This document shows, in pieces, positions 45,349-57,400 of a stretch of DNA of 64,000 nucleotides (the first letter of the stretch is position 1; every line of letters begins with the position of its first letter). The notes beneath the pieces are model-generated. The model worked only from the letters and a program-made list of their open reading frames with translations. It was not told the DNA's origin and ran no database searches. Location: the NCBI GenBank assembly GCA_033060915.1, contig CM065388.1, positions 32,946,501-33,010,500 on the forward strand, written 5' to 3'. Source of the stretch: Euryodendron excelsum. Taxonomy: Eukaryota > Streptophyta > Magnoliopsida > Ericales > Pentaphylacaceae. A program made the translations under genes and the position numbers.

Positions 45349-47522
45349 ACCCTACACTAAGTCAACATTGCTCCTAAGAAAAGGCAACATTCTCCTAGGG
45401 ATCCCATTATCACCAGGCAAAGAGCATCACTTATGGCTACTAATCCTGAAGAATCCTCTTAAGTCTCTCGGGAGGAAGTCAACGAAATGAGGACCAAGAT
45501 GGATGAGATGCTCAAGCTCATTCAAACTATGACTATGACGATGCTGCTACAATCCCGTCATCATCTATGACTTCATCCAAGGACCCCGAACCCTCTAATC
45601 CAAGAATTGTGCTTTAGTTTGACAATGCTGGGAGGAATAAGGAAGATGCCATAAGAGCCAACACTGAAAAAAAGGAAACCATATTGCTTTCACCTACCGC
45701 AAAGAAGGTCCCCCTAGACCCTCTTAGTTTGAAAATCCAAGGGTTGGAGGATTCATTGCGAAGTCTCCATGGCCACGACACTTACGGGTTCACTTCTTAT
45801 GATGAGCTCTGTTTCTTCCCTAACCACCCGAGACCTGCTAGGTTTAAAATGCCCGACTTCCAGAAGTACGACGGTATCAGTAACCCCGTTGCTCATCTTT
45901 GTCCTTATGCTGGAGCGTTAAGTGGACATGGCAACGATCCGAAGCTCCTCATACAGCTATTCGAACATAGTCTCATGGGGTCTGCTCTACAATGGTTTGC
46001 TCGTTTGGACTTAAGGAAGATCACAACTTGGATGGAGCTAGTCAATGCGTTCAAAGACCAATACTGTCACAACATCGACCTCACTTCTGATCGATGGTCC
46101 TTGATGACGATGAGCAAGGGTGTGAAGGAGAGCTTTAAAGGATATGCCCTAAGATGGAGGGAGGCCACTGCATAAGTTAATCCCCCACTAGAGGAGAAGG
46201 AGTATGTACAACTGTTTGTATATACTTTCCAAGGTATATTCTACGAGAAGCTCTGCACAAGTGTGGGAAAAAGCTTCTTCAAGCTCATCATGCAAGGAGA
46301 GATGATAGAAAACGGCCTCAAGATAGGAAGAATTACAGACCCCTATGCCAAGACTAGAGAAAATACCGCCAATATAGCCAAGAAGGTGGCTACTACAAGG
46401 GGCACGATCAGGAAGGAAAGTGAAGTGTCCGCTATTCTACCTAGCCAACCACCCCAATTCCGTCCCCTACTACAATCACCCCCAGTCCTGCCCTTACCGA
46501 CCTTTACCATGCCTGTTCCAACCCCTAACTATGGTCCCGCTGGGGCACGACCCAACTTTAATAGACCTGCTCGACGCATCCATACCTTTGACGCCTTAGC
46601 CTACACCCAAACCGAGGCTTACCATAGCCTTCTGAAGAGCAATATCTTGAAGCCCATACCTGCTCGCCCATTGCAAAGCCCTCTGCCCCCGACCATTAAT
46701 GCCGCTCTTACACGTGAATACCATTTAGGTGGCCAGGGGCAAGACACCAAAAGCTGCTTCGCTCTTAAGCACAAAATCCAAAACTTGATCGACAATAAGA
46801 CCATTGATCTGCAGCTAGTAAAACCCGCTCCTACTCCCAATGTGACCACTAACCCTCTGCCGGATCACACCGTCAATATGATACTAGTAGAAATGGGAGG
46901 CGAGGGAGAATTCGACGAGCTCGGGACTGAAGGTTATGAGAACGATTGGGAGGTCGATGAAGAAAACGACTGGGAAGAGCATCTCCCATTGTGCCCGATT
47001 TATATTTATAACCCTGAGGAGGTGCCTGATGCTTCTGACTAGCCCATTGAGGAGCTAATGTTTCCGAAAGATGAGATGACTGAGAACACGGCTGTTGATG
47101 GATGGGGTGCTGAGTTTCTACATCCAAAATATGTCGCGGCGGAACGTAACTTACTAGAAAACCCTTGGCCTGCAACTGAGTATAACTATGAAGACATGGG
47201 CTGGGAGCTAAAGGAGTCAAGAGAGCAAATGGAGCCGTTTGAGTTGGAAGGCGGTGAACTAGTCACCCTATTTATAGAAGAACCCGCTGCAAAGAATAAG
47301 AAGGAGGCTGACAACCGCACCAGCAACATTAACATTTTCAGAGCTGTAGGAGAATCCTTTGCCTGTCTCGCCTTGGCCGAGGATCTGGGTCGCGAATGGA
47401 GCATCGAAGATGTGGGAATTGTTCCAAAGCCTTACAAAAATGTTTTCCCTTCAAAAGCATACAAGAGAGGGCTGTTTCACCCACTTTCTTTCTATCCCTT
47501 TTACTTTTTGTCTCTAAATTGA
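45349..47522 (+). pseudogene. gag: gag of E2 internal B, less broken copy
   Basis: The leader sequence before S3 joins here after the duplication. ATG at 45433 gives MATNPEESS then a TAA; a lost base near 45538 shifts the frame. From 45684 the gag core is open to 46175: GHDTYGFTSYDELCFF, RPARFKMPDFQKYDG, SALQWFARLDLRKITTW, RWREA. After a stop the frame reopens at 46263 and runs to 47042 through the Pro-rich linker, FDALAYTQTEAYHSLLKS, a knuckle-like EYHLGGQGQDTKSCFALKHK (first Cys changed to Arg) and an acidic segment. A TAG at 47041 separates the tail (47058 on), which ends GIVPKPY and then reads through a lost stop to 47522. No pol follows. It is the better model for this Gag. Confidence 0.87.
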
Positions 47523-49333
47523 TGTTTAAATTCTGTTTTTGCTTAGAAACTCTATGCTTTCCATAAGAATGATAAATAGTAGTTAAATGATAGTCTTTTA
47601 TTTCCTCTTTGTTGTCTTATCTTCTCTTCGGAATGGTAGCTATTTTCCACACAAGGGGCATGGCTTGTCTCATGGAATGATTTGACTTGAAGGGATGATA
47701 GCATGAGCTAACTACTCACCAAATGATCAGTTTTTTAGGGAGAGAGAGGATAAGGATGAGTGAGGATACTACCCAAAGGCGACACTTACAAGATACTGAA
47801 GCTAAGCGATATGGGGTCAGTCTATCAAAATGAAGAGGAGCCATCTTTCATTTCCCCAAATATAAATAAGTGAATAAATAACTAAGTGAATAAATAAACA
47901 AATGTGATTATATTCCCTTTGCTTAACCCCTAGTGCCCCGCGGAAAGCAAAATTTTTTCTTCTCAACCCCAATCCGAGACTGTCCTCCCCACACTGGGGC
48001 AGATGATGGTTGAGAATTCTAGGAAGGGTATCCATCTTCTGTCATGTTAGGGTAGCACAGGAGGCTTTATAGATCAAGCAATCTAATTCAAAGTGAAGAG
48101 AGGCCTTCATTTTATTTCCCATACAGTCAAAAGCCAAACCCATTGAGCCGTATATCTGTTCTTAACAAAACCCCAACCTAAGGATCACTGCCCATATTGG
48201 ATAGATTGAACTGCCAAGGAAAAGATCTAAGGAAAAAAGGGTCAAAGAATTTTTCGTTCCCTAAAAAGAAAAAGGAGATAAAAAGGACAAAGTGAAGGAA
48301 AATAGTTGCCAAAGGGCAAGAGGCCGAAAAAAAAAATCCTTTATGGAAAGGCCTGAAGAAAACCATGATTGTGCCATAATAAGAAGAAAAGAAAGTCATG
48401 TTTATCTCAGAAAAGCATATAGAAAGGGTGAAAGAGAAGACTCATTTTTACCCTAAAAAGTATGTAGCAAAAGCAGGAAGGAAATTCAAAGGTGATCCTA
48501 GACTGCAAAGAAACCCAGTAGAAACAATAGGATTGAGCTTTTATCCTTTCTTGCAAACCTCAAAACCATGGCCTACATTACAACCACACTAAAGTCCACT
48601 CTAATTGAAAATGGATTGTTTGGTCTAAATGAGTTGAACGCACTGTCGAAGCTAAGAAGGATGCTAGCCTCATTGAGAAAATGGTCAAGGATGGTGTGGA
48701 TCTAAACCCTGCTGAAAACAACATCGAATTTGGGCATATATATTGTCGTCTTGAGAACCCCATAACCTAGCCCACATTACGATCTTAAACAAAGTCTCGT
48801 CAGATTGAAAGGAATGACTACTTATCGCTCTGCCAAAGGTCAGGTAAGCTATTGCTAAAACCCCGAGAGTTTAGAGTTTCAGCCCAGTAACCCCATACAC
48901 TAACCTCGAGGCAGAGAGCCGGAGGCGATGAAAAGGTTAAGAAAGGTGCGAAGTGCTATCATCCAATCAAGGTAGGGTTGAGCCAGAGGAGAGGTTAGGC
49001 CCTCGAAAAGGAAGAAGTTACCATTCCAAAGACTACAAGTTCAATAGCACCCCGTGTCATTCTATTAATGTGTTTTCAGCATGTGCATACATTTAAAAAA
49101 AAAAAAAAACAGAAGTCACCAACATCAACATCAATAGATATCTAACATCATCATCCATCACCTGCATCTAATCATGCCAAGTTGTAAATATTATGAATGT
49201 ATCTGTCTATCCATACATCTAAATACTATAAATATCCATCTTTGTATAAAGCTTACAAAATAAAACTATCTAACATAAATATATCTCAGGAATAGGGGCA
49301 AGGGAAGATTAGAATCTCCACAAGGGGCATCTG
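47523..49333 (+). other. Internal B, non-coding part before the antisense gene
   Basis: It parallels 23367-23739 plus 28967-30501 and shows the uninterrupted S2 target site near 47805-47825. It has a poly-A run near 49094-49109. No gene recognised. Confidence 0.6.
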
Positions 49334-51090
49334 TCACTTGTCAAAGTCAATGTCATCTAGATTGAAATCTTCGAAACCCGGCATCAGAGGAGGCGGATAA
49401 CTACTCGAAGCACCGCCATCCTGTAGCAAAGATAGAATCGAAATCAGCCACATAAAAAAAAAAAAAGAACTAAACAACAGTAGAGCAAGAAGAAGTAGAG
49501 AAAGAATAACATACCCCCCCTACCACCTAGCTGAGATAATCGAGATGTCAGGGAAGCTACCTCGGCCTAGTACTGATCCCGCTCCATCTGATACTGATCC
49601 CTCTGGTCTCTCATAGAAGTAAACTCAGCCTGGGGCATATATCCTCCGGCACGGTGCCATAAGTCAACCACCTCCTAGCTAACAGCGTACCCGCCGACCA
49701 CTACCTCAAATCAGGTGAAGGCACCAACCAAATGGGCCTCAAAGTATGCAGTATAATTTGTATCTGGGGGAAGCAGGAACTCGGCACCCGGCTGACGCTC
49801 CTGATAGGGGATAGGCACTCCCGCCACCAAGGCTCCAAATATATACTCCGGCGGAGCTCCTACTAATTGGAAATCCTCTTGAAACTGCTGCCAGTGTCAC
49901 TCTTCGAGATAAGACTCCCAAGTGTCATCACTGAGAAAAGCAGGTCTTGATAGCGACAACGGGACCAAGTACTAGACTGTCTCATAATGAACTGATCCAA
50001 TGAAGGGTCGCCAAGTCACAGCACTCACCTCAATTAGCTCCAGGTTAGCCCGGAGTGTCACATGAAGGTACTCGTAGCTTAACCAGACGAGAAAAGGCCA
50101 AAAACTAGTCATGCTGCCCCAACGGGAAGAAGTCCGGACCCACATCAATCAAAGGAAGTAGCCAAAGGAGAAGGACCCCCAGTCCAGCTCAGATAAAGCT
50201 CCAAGATCGGCCCCTATGATCACCAAGCGAAAAGGCACAAGCGACTTGTTGTTGTTGCAAAAACAGCTAAAAATGATGTACAAAACAAGTTGCCATCTCA
50301 TAATATCCCGCCTGGCAGGCGATGGCTCAGTAGTAAAGGTACGGTCATCTTGACTGATCCAAGAGACTAGGAAGGCAGAACGCTCAGGAGGAGGCAAGTC
50401 CAACAACAAACAGGCCTCGTCCCTACTGACTGACTGCAGGGTGATCCGTCGGTCGACAAAGGAAAGCCCTGTGATGATCGCTCAGTCCAAGGGAGTGGGG
50501 CCTAACTCAAAACCAACAAAATGGAAGGTTCCGGTCTATCCAAACCACAACTCAACCAGCGCTAGTACCAAATGCCAGTTCAGGCGGTTAGCCTATAATC
50601 CTATAAAGGCCCCAAATTCGATCTCCGCCAAGAAGGCACGATATGACGGGGGAGCTAGCTACATAGTCACGAAGACCTGATGAACAACCCCTCTAAAAGC
50701 TACATGCACTCGAGGAGGGGGCAGATGCTGTCTAGAGTATACACTAGGGTGGTAAGCCAGATCCCCGAGTGATGGAACATACGGTACCTGCAAATCTCCC
50801 AAGTCGGCATCCGTCTGCCTGTGCCTGAAGGAGGCTCTCCCATAGCCAGTGACCTGGTCGCCCACACGCGGTACCTCCTCCTCTACGCTAATCTCCACTA
50901 CAAAAGTTGGCTTAACCGGTGGAAAGGGGTCGATAGGTGGCCCACTCCCCCGACCACTCTGACTGGACTCTGCCTGCCTAGTAGACCGTCGGCTACCCCT
51001 AGACCGACTGGAGCCACTAGTGGAATCTGTCCGAGTTGCCTTTCCTAAGCCGCGTCTCCTCTCAGAGCCGTCACCACTTGCATCTGCCAT
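49334..51090 (-). pseudogene. Antisense plant mobile domain gene of E2 internal B
   Basis: ATG at 51090 opens the longest intact N-terminal part: 144 codons to a stop at 50659, with MADASGDGSERRR, a Ser/Arg-rich basic stretch (SSRSRGSRRSTRQ), an acidic linker (EISVEEEVP) and LGDLAYHPSVYSRQHLPPPR. The PMD follows in broken frames: FHFVGFELGPTPLD near 50500, then LLLDLPPPERSAFLVSW, LVLYIIFSCFCNNNK and LSELDWGSFSFGYFL (50409-50149). Against internal A it lacks part of the region after the PMD near 50062. Intron 49514-49421 (GTATG to CTACAG) precedes the acidic last exon with stop at 49334. The phase at the G-rich donor again puts the last exon out of frame. Confidence 0.8.
49421..49514 (-). other. 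Intron 2 of the antisense gene, internal B
   Basis: 94 bp, GTATGTTATTC to GCTACAG, as at 30589-30681. Confidence 0.6.
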
Positions 51091-51091
51091 C

Positions 51092-51983
51092 CTGAAAAGG
51101 TAAGCCAAGGTAAGAGGTGTTAATATTTCGAGCAGGCAGTTGACATAATAAAGTAAAATGAAATAAACAACTAACACAAACAAAACAAACAAAAGATTTC
51201 AAATGAGAAGTCAAAACAAATTTCCTACGCACACCTTTTGATTTTCTAACTCCAAATTATATCTCAAGGGTTTTTTGTCTTTTTCCTTCAAAAAGATTTT
51301 ATTTCTAAAAACCTTTTCTAACTCTTTCCCTAATTTCTAAAATTTCGGCAAATTTTTGTTTAAAAACGGTCCTACAACACCCATGACATCAACACAAAAT
51401 ACAAAACGCGCACTTCACATTGTCACAATCACATAACATCAACACCCATGCACACTTTTCAATTTTTCAAAATTTTCAAAACACATGTTTCATTTTTTCA
51501 ATAAATCAATGGTTTTCAAAAATGCCTGAAATTTCTTCAAAATCATTTCAAATGTTTTTCAAAAATATTCCTACATTTTTCAAATTTTAAACTCTAAGGA
51601 ATTTCATCAATTTCTTGAGTTTTCTCATTTTTCTAAATTTTTTTAAGTATTTTCCTATTTTTCAAAAAAATAAAAAATTCATCGAGTTTTCAAAAAATCA
51701 CGAAACTTCATATGGTTGATAAACACATTTTTCTAAGGCACAAGGCATAAAAGTCTAACCAGAAAACCCAATGCCCTAGCCTGTAGGAACAAATCCCCTA
51801 TTCCTACAAAAAAAACCCCTTCACAAACTCACATAAAATCACTCAAATTCAATCAAACAAGCACCAAAATGCAAAAATAATATCACCATAATGTTCAAAA
51901 CATATCAAAACATCAATTTCCACTATTCACATCATTCAAACGAAATTCTACACATCAAAATCAACAAAAATTTGAAAACTCAC
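51092..51983 (-). other. Intron 1 of the antisense gene, internal B
   Basis: Donor AAAA/GTGAGT at 51983, acceptor TTTTCAG at 51092; 892 bp. Confidence 0.6.
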
Positions 51984-52427
51984 TTTTGGAGTTCTCCGGC
52001 GAAATCTTCTCCTCTGGCGACTTTTCTGGCGACGTGGTCTCCTTCCGGCAATCACCCGTGGTCTCCAAGAAGTGCTCCTTCAATGTCTAAGTCAGCTTCC
52101 TCACAATGTCTATCAGATTTGTGAAAACTCTCCAAAATACTGCAACTGTTCAAACCAGAAAATTTTCTAGTTTTGTTCCCAAGCCTGGCGCAACTAGCAA
52201 AGGCGCCAAGTCTTCTCTGCCAAAGGCACCACTGCTAGTGGCGCTAGTTTCCAATTCTGGGTAGCTTTGCCCTATTTCTCGCCAAAACTCATTTTCGAAG
52301 GCCTTTTGGGCCCAACATCCATTTTTCGACCCCTGTTGTTGAGAAATTCCCAATGTCCGTCCCTCCGACTGCCTCACGGTCAATATGGGCTCTTACTTTA
52401 TCGTTTTCTGTCTTTGACAAGCAAAGA
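51984..52427 (-). promoter_or_regulatory. First exon and promoter region of the antisense gene, internal B
   Basis: Palindromes at 52224-52246 and 52186-52208, 38 bp apart. A decayed AACCAGAAAA/TTTTCTAGTT hairpin lies near 52154-52173. Confidence 0.5.
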
Positions 52428-52445
52428 CAGAAAAAGAGGGGCAGC
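52428..52445 (+). other. Polypurine tract of internal B
   Basis: AGAAAAAGAGGGGCAGC directly before TGTAAGC. Confidence 0.85.
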
Positions 52446-52644
52446 TGTAAGCACCCCATTTTTGACCGCTCGGCGGTCTCCACTCCGTCTGGACTTGTGT
52501 TCAAGTCATTGGGGGCATATTTTAATCCAAATTAACTTTCTAAGTCTAATCCCGTCAATTCATAGCTTTGTGGGCCCCACTAGGCCCAAATAAAGGCAAA
52601 ATGATCAAAATTCCCTTGGGGGCATCATTTGTTCTAATTTCAAC

Positions 52645-52965
52645 AGGCACGTCTTTCCGAAGACGGTAAGTCCCCTTTCCATTTCCAAATCCGGCGCGTC
52701 TTTCCAAAGACGGTAAGTCCCCTTTCCATTTCCAAATAAGGCACGTCTTTCCGAAGATGGTAAGTCCCCTTTCCATTTCCAAATCAGGCACACGTCTTTC
52801 TAAAGACGGTAAGTCCCCTTTCCATTTCCAAATTAGGCAAGTCTTTCTTCAGACGGTAAGTCCCATTTCCAATTCCAAATCAGGCGCGTCTTTCCGAAGA
52901 TGGTAAGGCTCCTTTCCAATTCCAAAATAGGCTCATCTTTCTTAAGACGGTAAATCCCCTTTCCA
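52645..52965. repeat. 47-bp tandem repeats, seven units
   Basis: Same unit as at 15645-15940, more uniform here. It ends in an AATTCC run near 52960-52992. Confidence 0.85.
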
Positions 52966-54418
52966 ATTCCAATTCCAATTCCAATTCCAATCCTTCTCTC
53001 GAGACAGCTTATTTCTTGAGATTGTTCAGTGCGTCTTTCGAAGAAAATCTCTTCAAAACGGTAAGTGCCTTTAAACCTGTCGACCGGGACGAGACCCTAA
53101 GTCCCCTAGCTGGTAGAATGGTCCACCTTTGGCACCTGCTAGCCCACCAAGGCATAAATGTCTGTTTAGACACGCCTTTTGAGAAATTTGATTCTCAGGC
53201 GCTAAGTCCCCTTAATAGCTTCCCGAGATCAGGTAGTCTCAGGAATGATTGCGAACCGTCACAATAGCGGAAATACTCGCAAACAGGTTCTTATAAGGAA
53301 TTGCCAATAAACCCCTGTATCACGTGACCGCCGTCAAAGTGGCAGGAACACTCAAAACCCAGGTCAACACCAGTGCCTGCTAGCCCACTTTGGCGAAAAA
53401 TGGCCAAATTGCCCCTAAGGCCATTTTTGGGCACGTTTCTCGAGGACACATTTGGATCCTTAAAACGGTAGGTCTAGCCTTCCAAGATTGTCTTAAAGGC
53501 AATCCGGCATGATTAGGTACCTTCTATTCAGTTTCGAGCCAATTCCGAGACTTTCTGGTCAAGAGGACCATTTTGCCCCTAGGCATTCGAATGCCCCGGG
53601 AACCACACCGGCTCTGGGTATCAAACTGGTAACCTCCCGAGAATACTTCTTATAGTATTCCCAACCTTCCTTTACATTTCTGGATTATTCTGAGTCAGTT
53701 CCGGCAAACCTAGTGTAAAATGACCGTTTTGCCCCTAGAGGGGTCGGTCACCATTTCTAGCCACACCGGCTCTTGGTATCAAACCGGTAACCCCCTGAGA
53801 TTCTTTTTTATAGTATTCTAAACTTTCTATTATCTTTCCGGATCCTTCCAAGTAAGTTTCGGTAGACCCGGGGCAAAATGACCGTTTTACCCCTGGTGAG
53901 CCGGTCGCCTTTTCCGACCACACCGGCTCTGGGAATCAAACCAGCAAGCCTTTGGGAACATTTTGAATAATATTTTTAAATCTCGAGTCTCTTTCCGGGA
54001 CATTCTGGGTCCGTCCCGACAACTTTCCGGCCTAGTTGACCATTTTGCCCCTAACGGGCCGGTCAATCCTTCCGACACATCGCATCCTCATCTTTCAAGT
54101 CAAATACCTCTGGGACACTATTCTAAGTGTTTCTGCCCTGTTCTAGCTCTCCGGGTCATTCCCGGCCTCTTCAAATCATTCTCGAACTTTTCAGAGTCAC
54201 TCCAAGTGAAGCCAGACTAAAAATTGCATGGTAGTCACTAGTACAGGCACCCAAATCTTCCCAAGATATGTTGTTTGCTGACTTAACAAACTTTCCTAAC
54301 TTGCTGGTGCCACTGGTAGTGGCGCCAAGCCAAAAAATGGCTTAGTGCCACTCCTATTGGCACCAAGAAGAATTTTGGCTTGCCGCCACTACGACAAGCG
54401 CTAGGTCTATCCCGCCTC

Positions 54419-54426
54419 TATAAATA
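54419..54426 (+). promoter_or_regulatory. TATA box of the third LTR
   Basis: TATAAATA 15 bp after the third palindrome, as at 35521. Confidence 0.7.
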
Positions 54427-57400
54427 CAGAGCCTCTTCCAGCATGAAATAGGTCTGCAAACTCAATCTAAAAACCCTAATTTTTGATACACAGAGCTCGT
54501 ACAATTTCTAAACCCTAGCTTCCTTCGGTTTTCCAAACCCTAGCCACCATACACAAACCCTAGTCTCATATACACTCATACGCACTCCTATACTTTTACA
54601 CTAGCCTCCAACCCTCAGTTGAAGACTTGGAGTTCTGTAACTACGAAGATTTGAAGACCAAGACAAAGCTCTCAAAGACTGAAGCGAAGATCGAAGAAAA
54701 AGCCATAAAGTAAGGCGTGCAAAGCCAAGCAAAATAAAGAAGACACAAGTTAGGCTTCTTATTTAAATTTTCGCACTTCCCCCTCTCTATTCTCTCTCCT
54801 AACCCATTTGGGTTTTCTCTATTTTAATCCCCCATCTCTTTCCCCCCCTTTCTTTGCATGTTTGAAACAAGGGGACTCCCGGTCCATGTGTATGATTAGA
54901 CTATTAGAGGGTCACCGTGTCGGGGGCTTTCTTTTAGTCTAAGCGGAGACCACGTGGGTTCTGCCCCCTTGATTATGTGGTGAAGCCTTAACCTTGTATG
55001 TTCATGACCCCAAATTTGCATTGTGCATATCATGGTTCTTGCATTCTTCCAAAAGTCATTTTCAAAGTCGTTTTCAAAATTATTTTCAAAATTGCATCAA
55101 AATCTCCTTTTTCAAAAGCTTGTTTTCAAAATCACAATCCTAGGGTGATTCTAGCCTTTCCATGGCTAGGGTTGCTTTAGGAAAGTGTTATATTTAAAGT
55201 GACCAACATGGTCCATATTCTCAACTCTTTGTCGTTTTCAAAACCACTTGCTTAAAGTGGTTCTAGCCTTCTTATGGTTAGAATTGCTTTAGGAAAGTGA
55301 GATATTTTACACCTTCTAAAAAACTCTCTTTTCAAAAGTCTCTCTTTCTAAAACCCTCCTTTTCCAACATGCTTTCTAAAATCTCTTCTTTTCAAAATTT
55401 TTTTCTAAAAACTCCTCCAAAAATTTATTTTCTAAAACTTCTCCTCTTAAATTCCTTTCCAAAATGCTCTCCTCAAAATCCACTTTCTAAAAACGCTTCA
55501 TAAATTTCTTTTCTAAAAACTCTCTCCAACAATTTTTTTCCAAAAAAAATCTTTCTAAAAACCTTCTTCCCAAAATCTTCCTTCTAGAAACTCTTCTCTA
55601 GGATTCCCTTCTAAAAATCTTTGTTTCCAAAAACACACTTTTCAAAAATCCCTTTCTTTAGAGCCCAAGTCAAGCCCTAGAGTGACGATTAGGAGACCCT
55701 AATTTTCTTTCCAAAAACATGGTTTTCAAACTTGCCTTAAAACCAAGGTTTCCAAAATCTCTTCTTTTCTACATCAAAACTATACTTGTTTCCAAAACTT
55801 AGTTTTTACGTCAAAACTATACACTTCCAAATCTAGGGTTTCTAAAACTTCCTTTTCCAAATCCTTATCAAATCAAATCTTCCCTCTAGAAAATCAAATC
55901 CAATCTTCCCGTTTAGAAAACTAGATCCTATCCTCCGTTTTTGGAAATAAAATCAAATCTTCCCTTTTAAAAACAAAATCCAATCCTTGTTTTAGGAAAA
56001 GGGAATCTTAACCCTTCCTAATCTAAATCTTTCCTAATTCACCTATTTCCTAATATTCTACTTTCCTAAATCTTAAGTATTCAAAAGTTGAACATAAAAA
56101 TCTTTCCTAAATTTTAAAACTCAACTTCTAGATCTTTCATAATTCTATCTCTTTCCAAATCGTAACTTTTCAAATCTAAGTTTTCAAATCTTTCTTAAAC
56201 TCAAACCTTTCCTACTCTCAAGATTTTCTAAAACTCAAACTCTAAGACTTTCTAAATCTTAAACTTTCTAAATCTCAAATCTTTCTAAATTCAAAGTTTT
56301 CTAAATTGAAAATTTCTTAAGTTAAAACTTTCTAAACCCAAATCTTTCTAAAATTCTAAATTTTCCTAAAACTTCAAATCTTTCTAAATCTAAAACATTC
56401 TAAATTCAACACTTTCTAATTTTCAAAAATTCCTTATTTTCAAAACCTTTCCTATTTCAAAACCTTTCTTAAAATGAAACTTTCTTAATTCAAAGCTTTC
56501 CTAAGTTGATATTTTCTTAATTCAAAACTTTCCTAAACCAAAACTTTCCTAAAATGACACTTTCCTAATTTGAACCTTTCCTAATTCGAACATTTCCTAA
56601 ATCCAATCTTTCCAAATCTTCCAAGTCCAACATTCGAGTCAAATCTTTTCTTAAATCTTTCCAAGTCAAGTCCAATCCTTCTTTTTTTCAAGTTTCTAAG
56701 TCTAGGTTTCCTAAAACCAAGTCTTCCAAAACCAATCTTTTCAAATCTTCCAATCAAAGTCCAAATTTCCTACATTTTCCAATTCCAATTCGAATTCCGA
56801 CTCCAATTCTCTTCCAAATCAACTCTTCTATCTTCTATCGGACTCTTGTCCGACCTATGACTGACCTGATTCTTCTGAAAGGATACGTAGGCAACCCTCA
56901 TGGGTGCAGTCTCCACATTTTTTAAATTTCAAATTCCACAACATTTTTCAAGTTTCTATTTCCACAAAATCTTTCCAAAACTCCAATCCATTTTCAAATT
57001 TCCAATCTCAAATTTCTATTTCCAAATCTCTATTTTCAATTTCCAATACCTTCTTTCCAAATTCAAACTTCTATCTCTTTTTTTTTTTTCAAATCAAATC
57101 AAATTCTTCTTTTCAAATCTATTTCCAAATCAATTCTCCTTTTCTTGCATTTGCATATCATGCATCATGTTAATTTCTTTTAAAAAATTCCTTTTCCAAA
57201 GTGGATAGGATTGGACATTGGTTAGTTGAAGACTCTCGTAGGTCCAGCTAGGGTAGATTGATATACAGGTATCGAAAGGGCGGGGTAGGGTGATGGCTTA
57301 ATGCGTCTTCTGTCGCACCCAGATTTTTCGCACTCGAGGAATACTCATACAAGTGGGAAAAATGCTGTACTCTCTCATTAGAACTCACTCTCCTAGAAGA

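Larger units (their letters stand above)
15449..57310 (+). mobile_element. E2: compound plus-strand element, LTR-internal A-LTR-internal B-LTR
   Basis: Three plus-strand LTRs (15449-19795, 33709-38821, 52446-57310) alternate with two internal regions of the same structure. The middle LTR has a polypurine tract before it and a PBS after it, so it serves as 3' LTR of A and 5' LTR of B. Such arrays arise by recombination between LTRs. The internals differ by point changes, and each has its own solo LTR insertion at a different site. The right end is outside the window because E3 interrupts the third LTR. Confidence 0.85.
52446..57310 (+). mobile_element. Third LTR of E2, cut by E3
   Basis: 4865 bp from TGTAAGCACC to TCTTC, where E3 begins. 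About 0.4-0.5 kb of the LTR end should lie beyond E3, outside the window. It has seven 47-bp units (52645-52965), palindromes at 54305-54327, 54343-54365 and 54381-54403, TATA at 54419-54426, three AAACCCTA motifs and the G-poor block (55310-57170). Confidence 0.9.
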
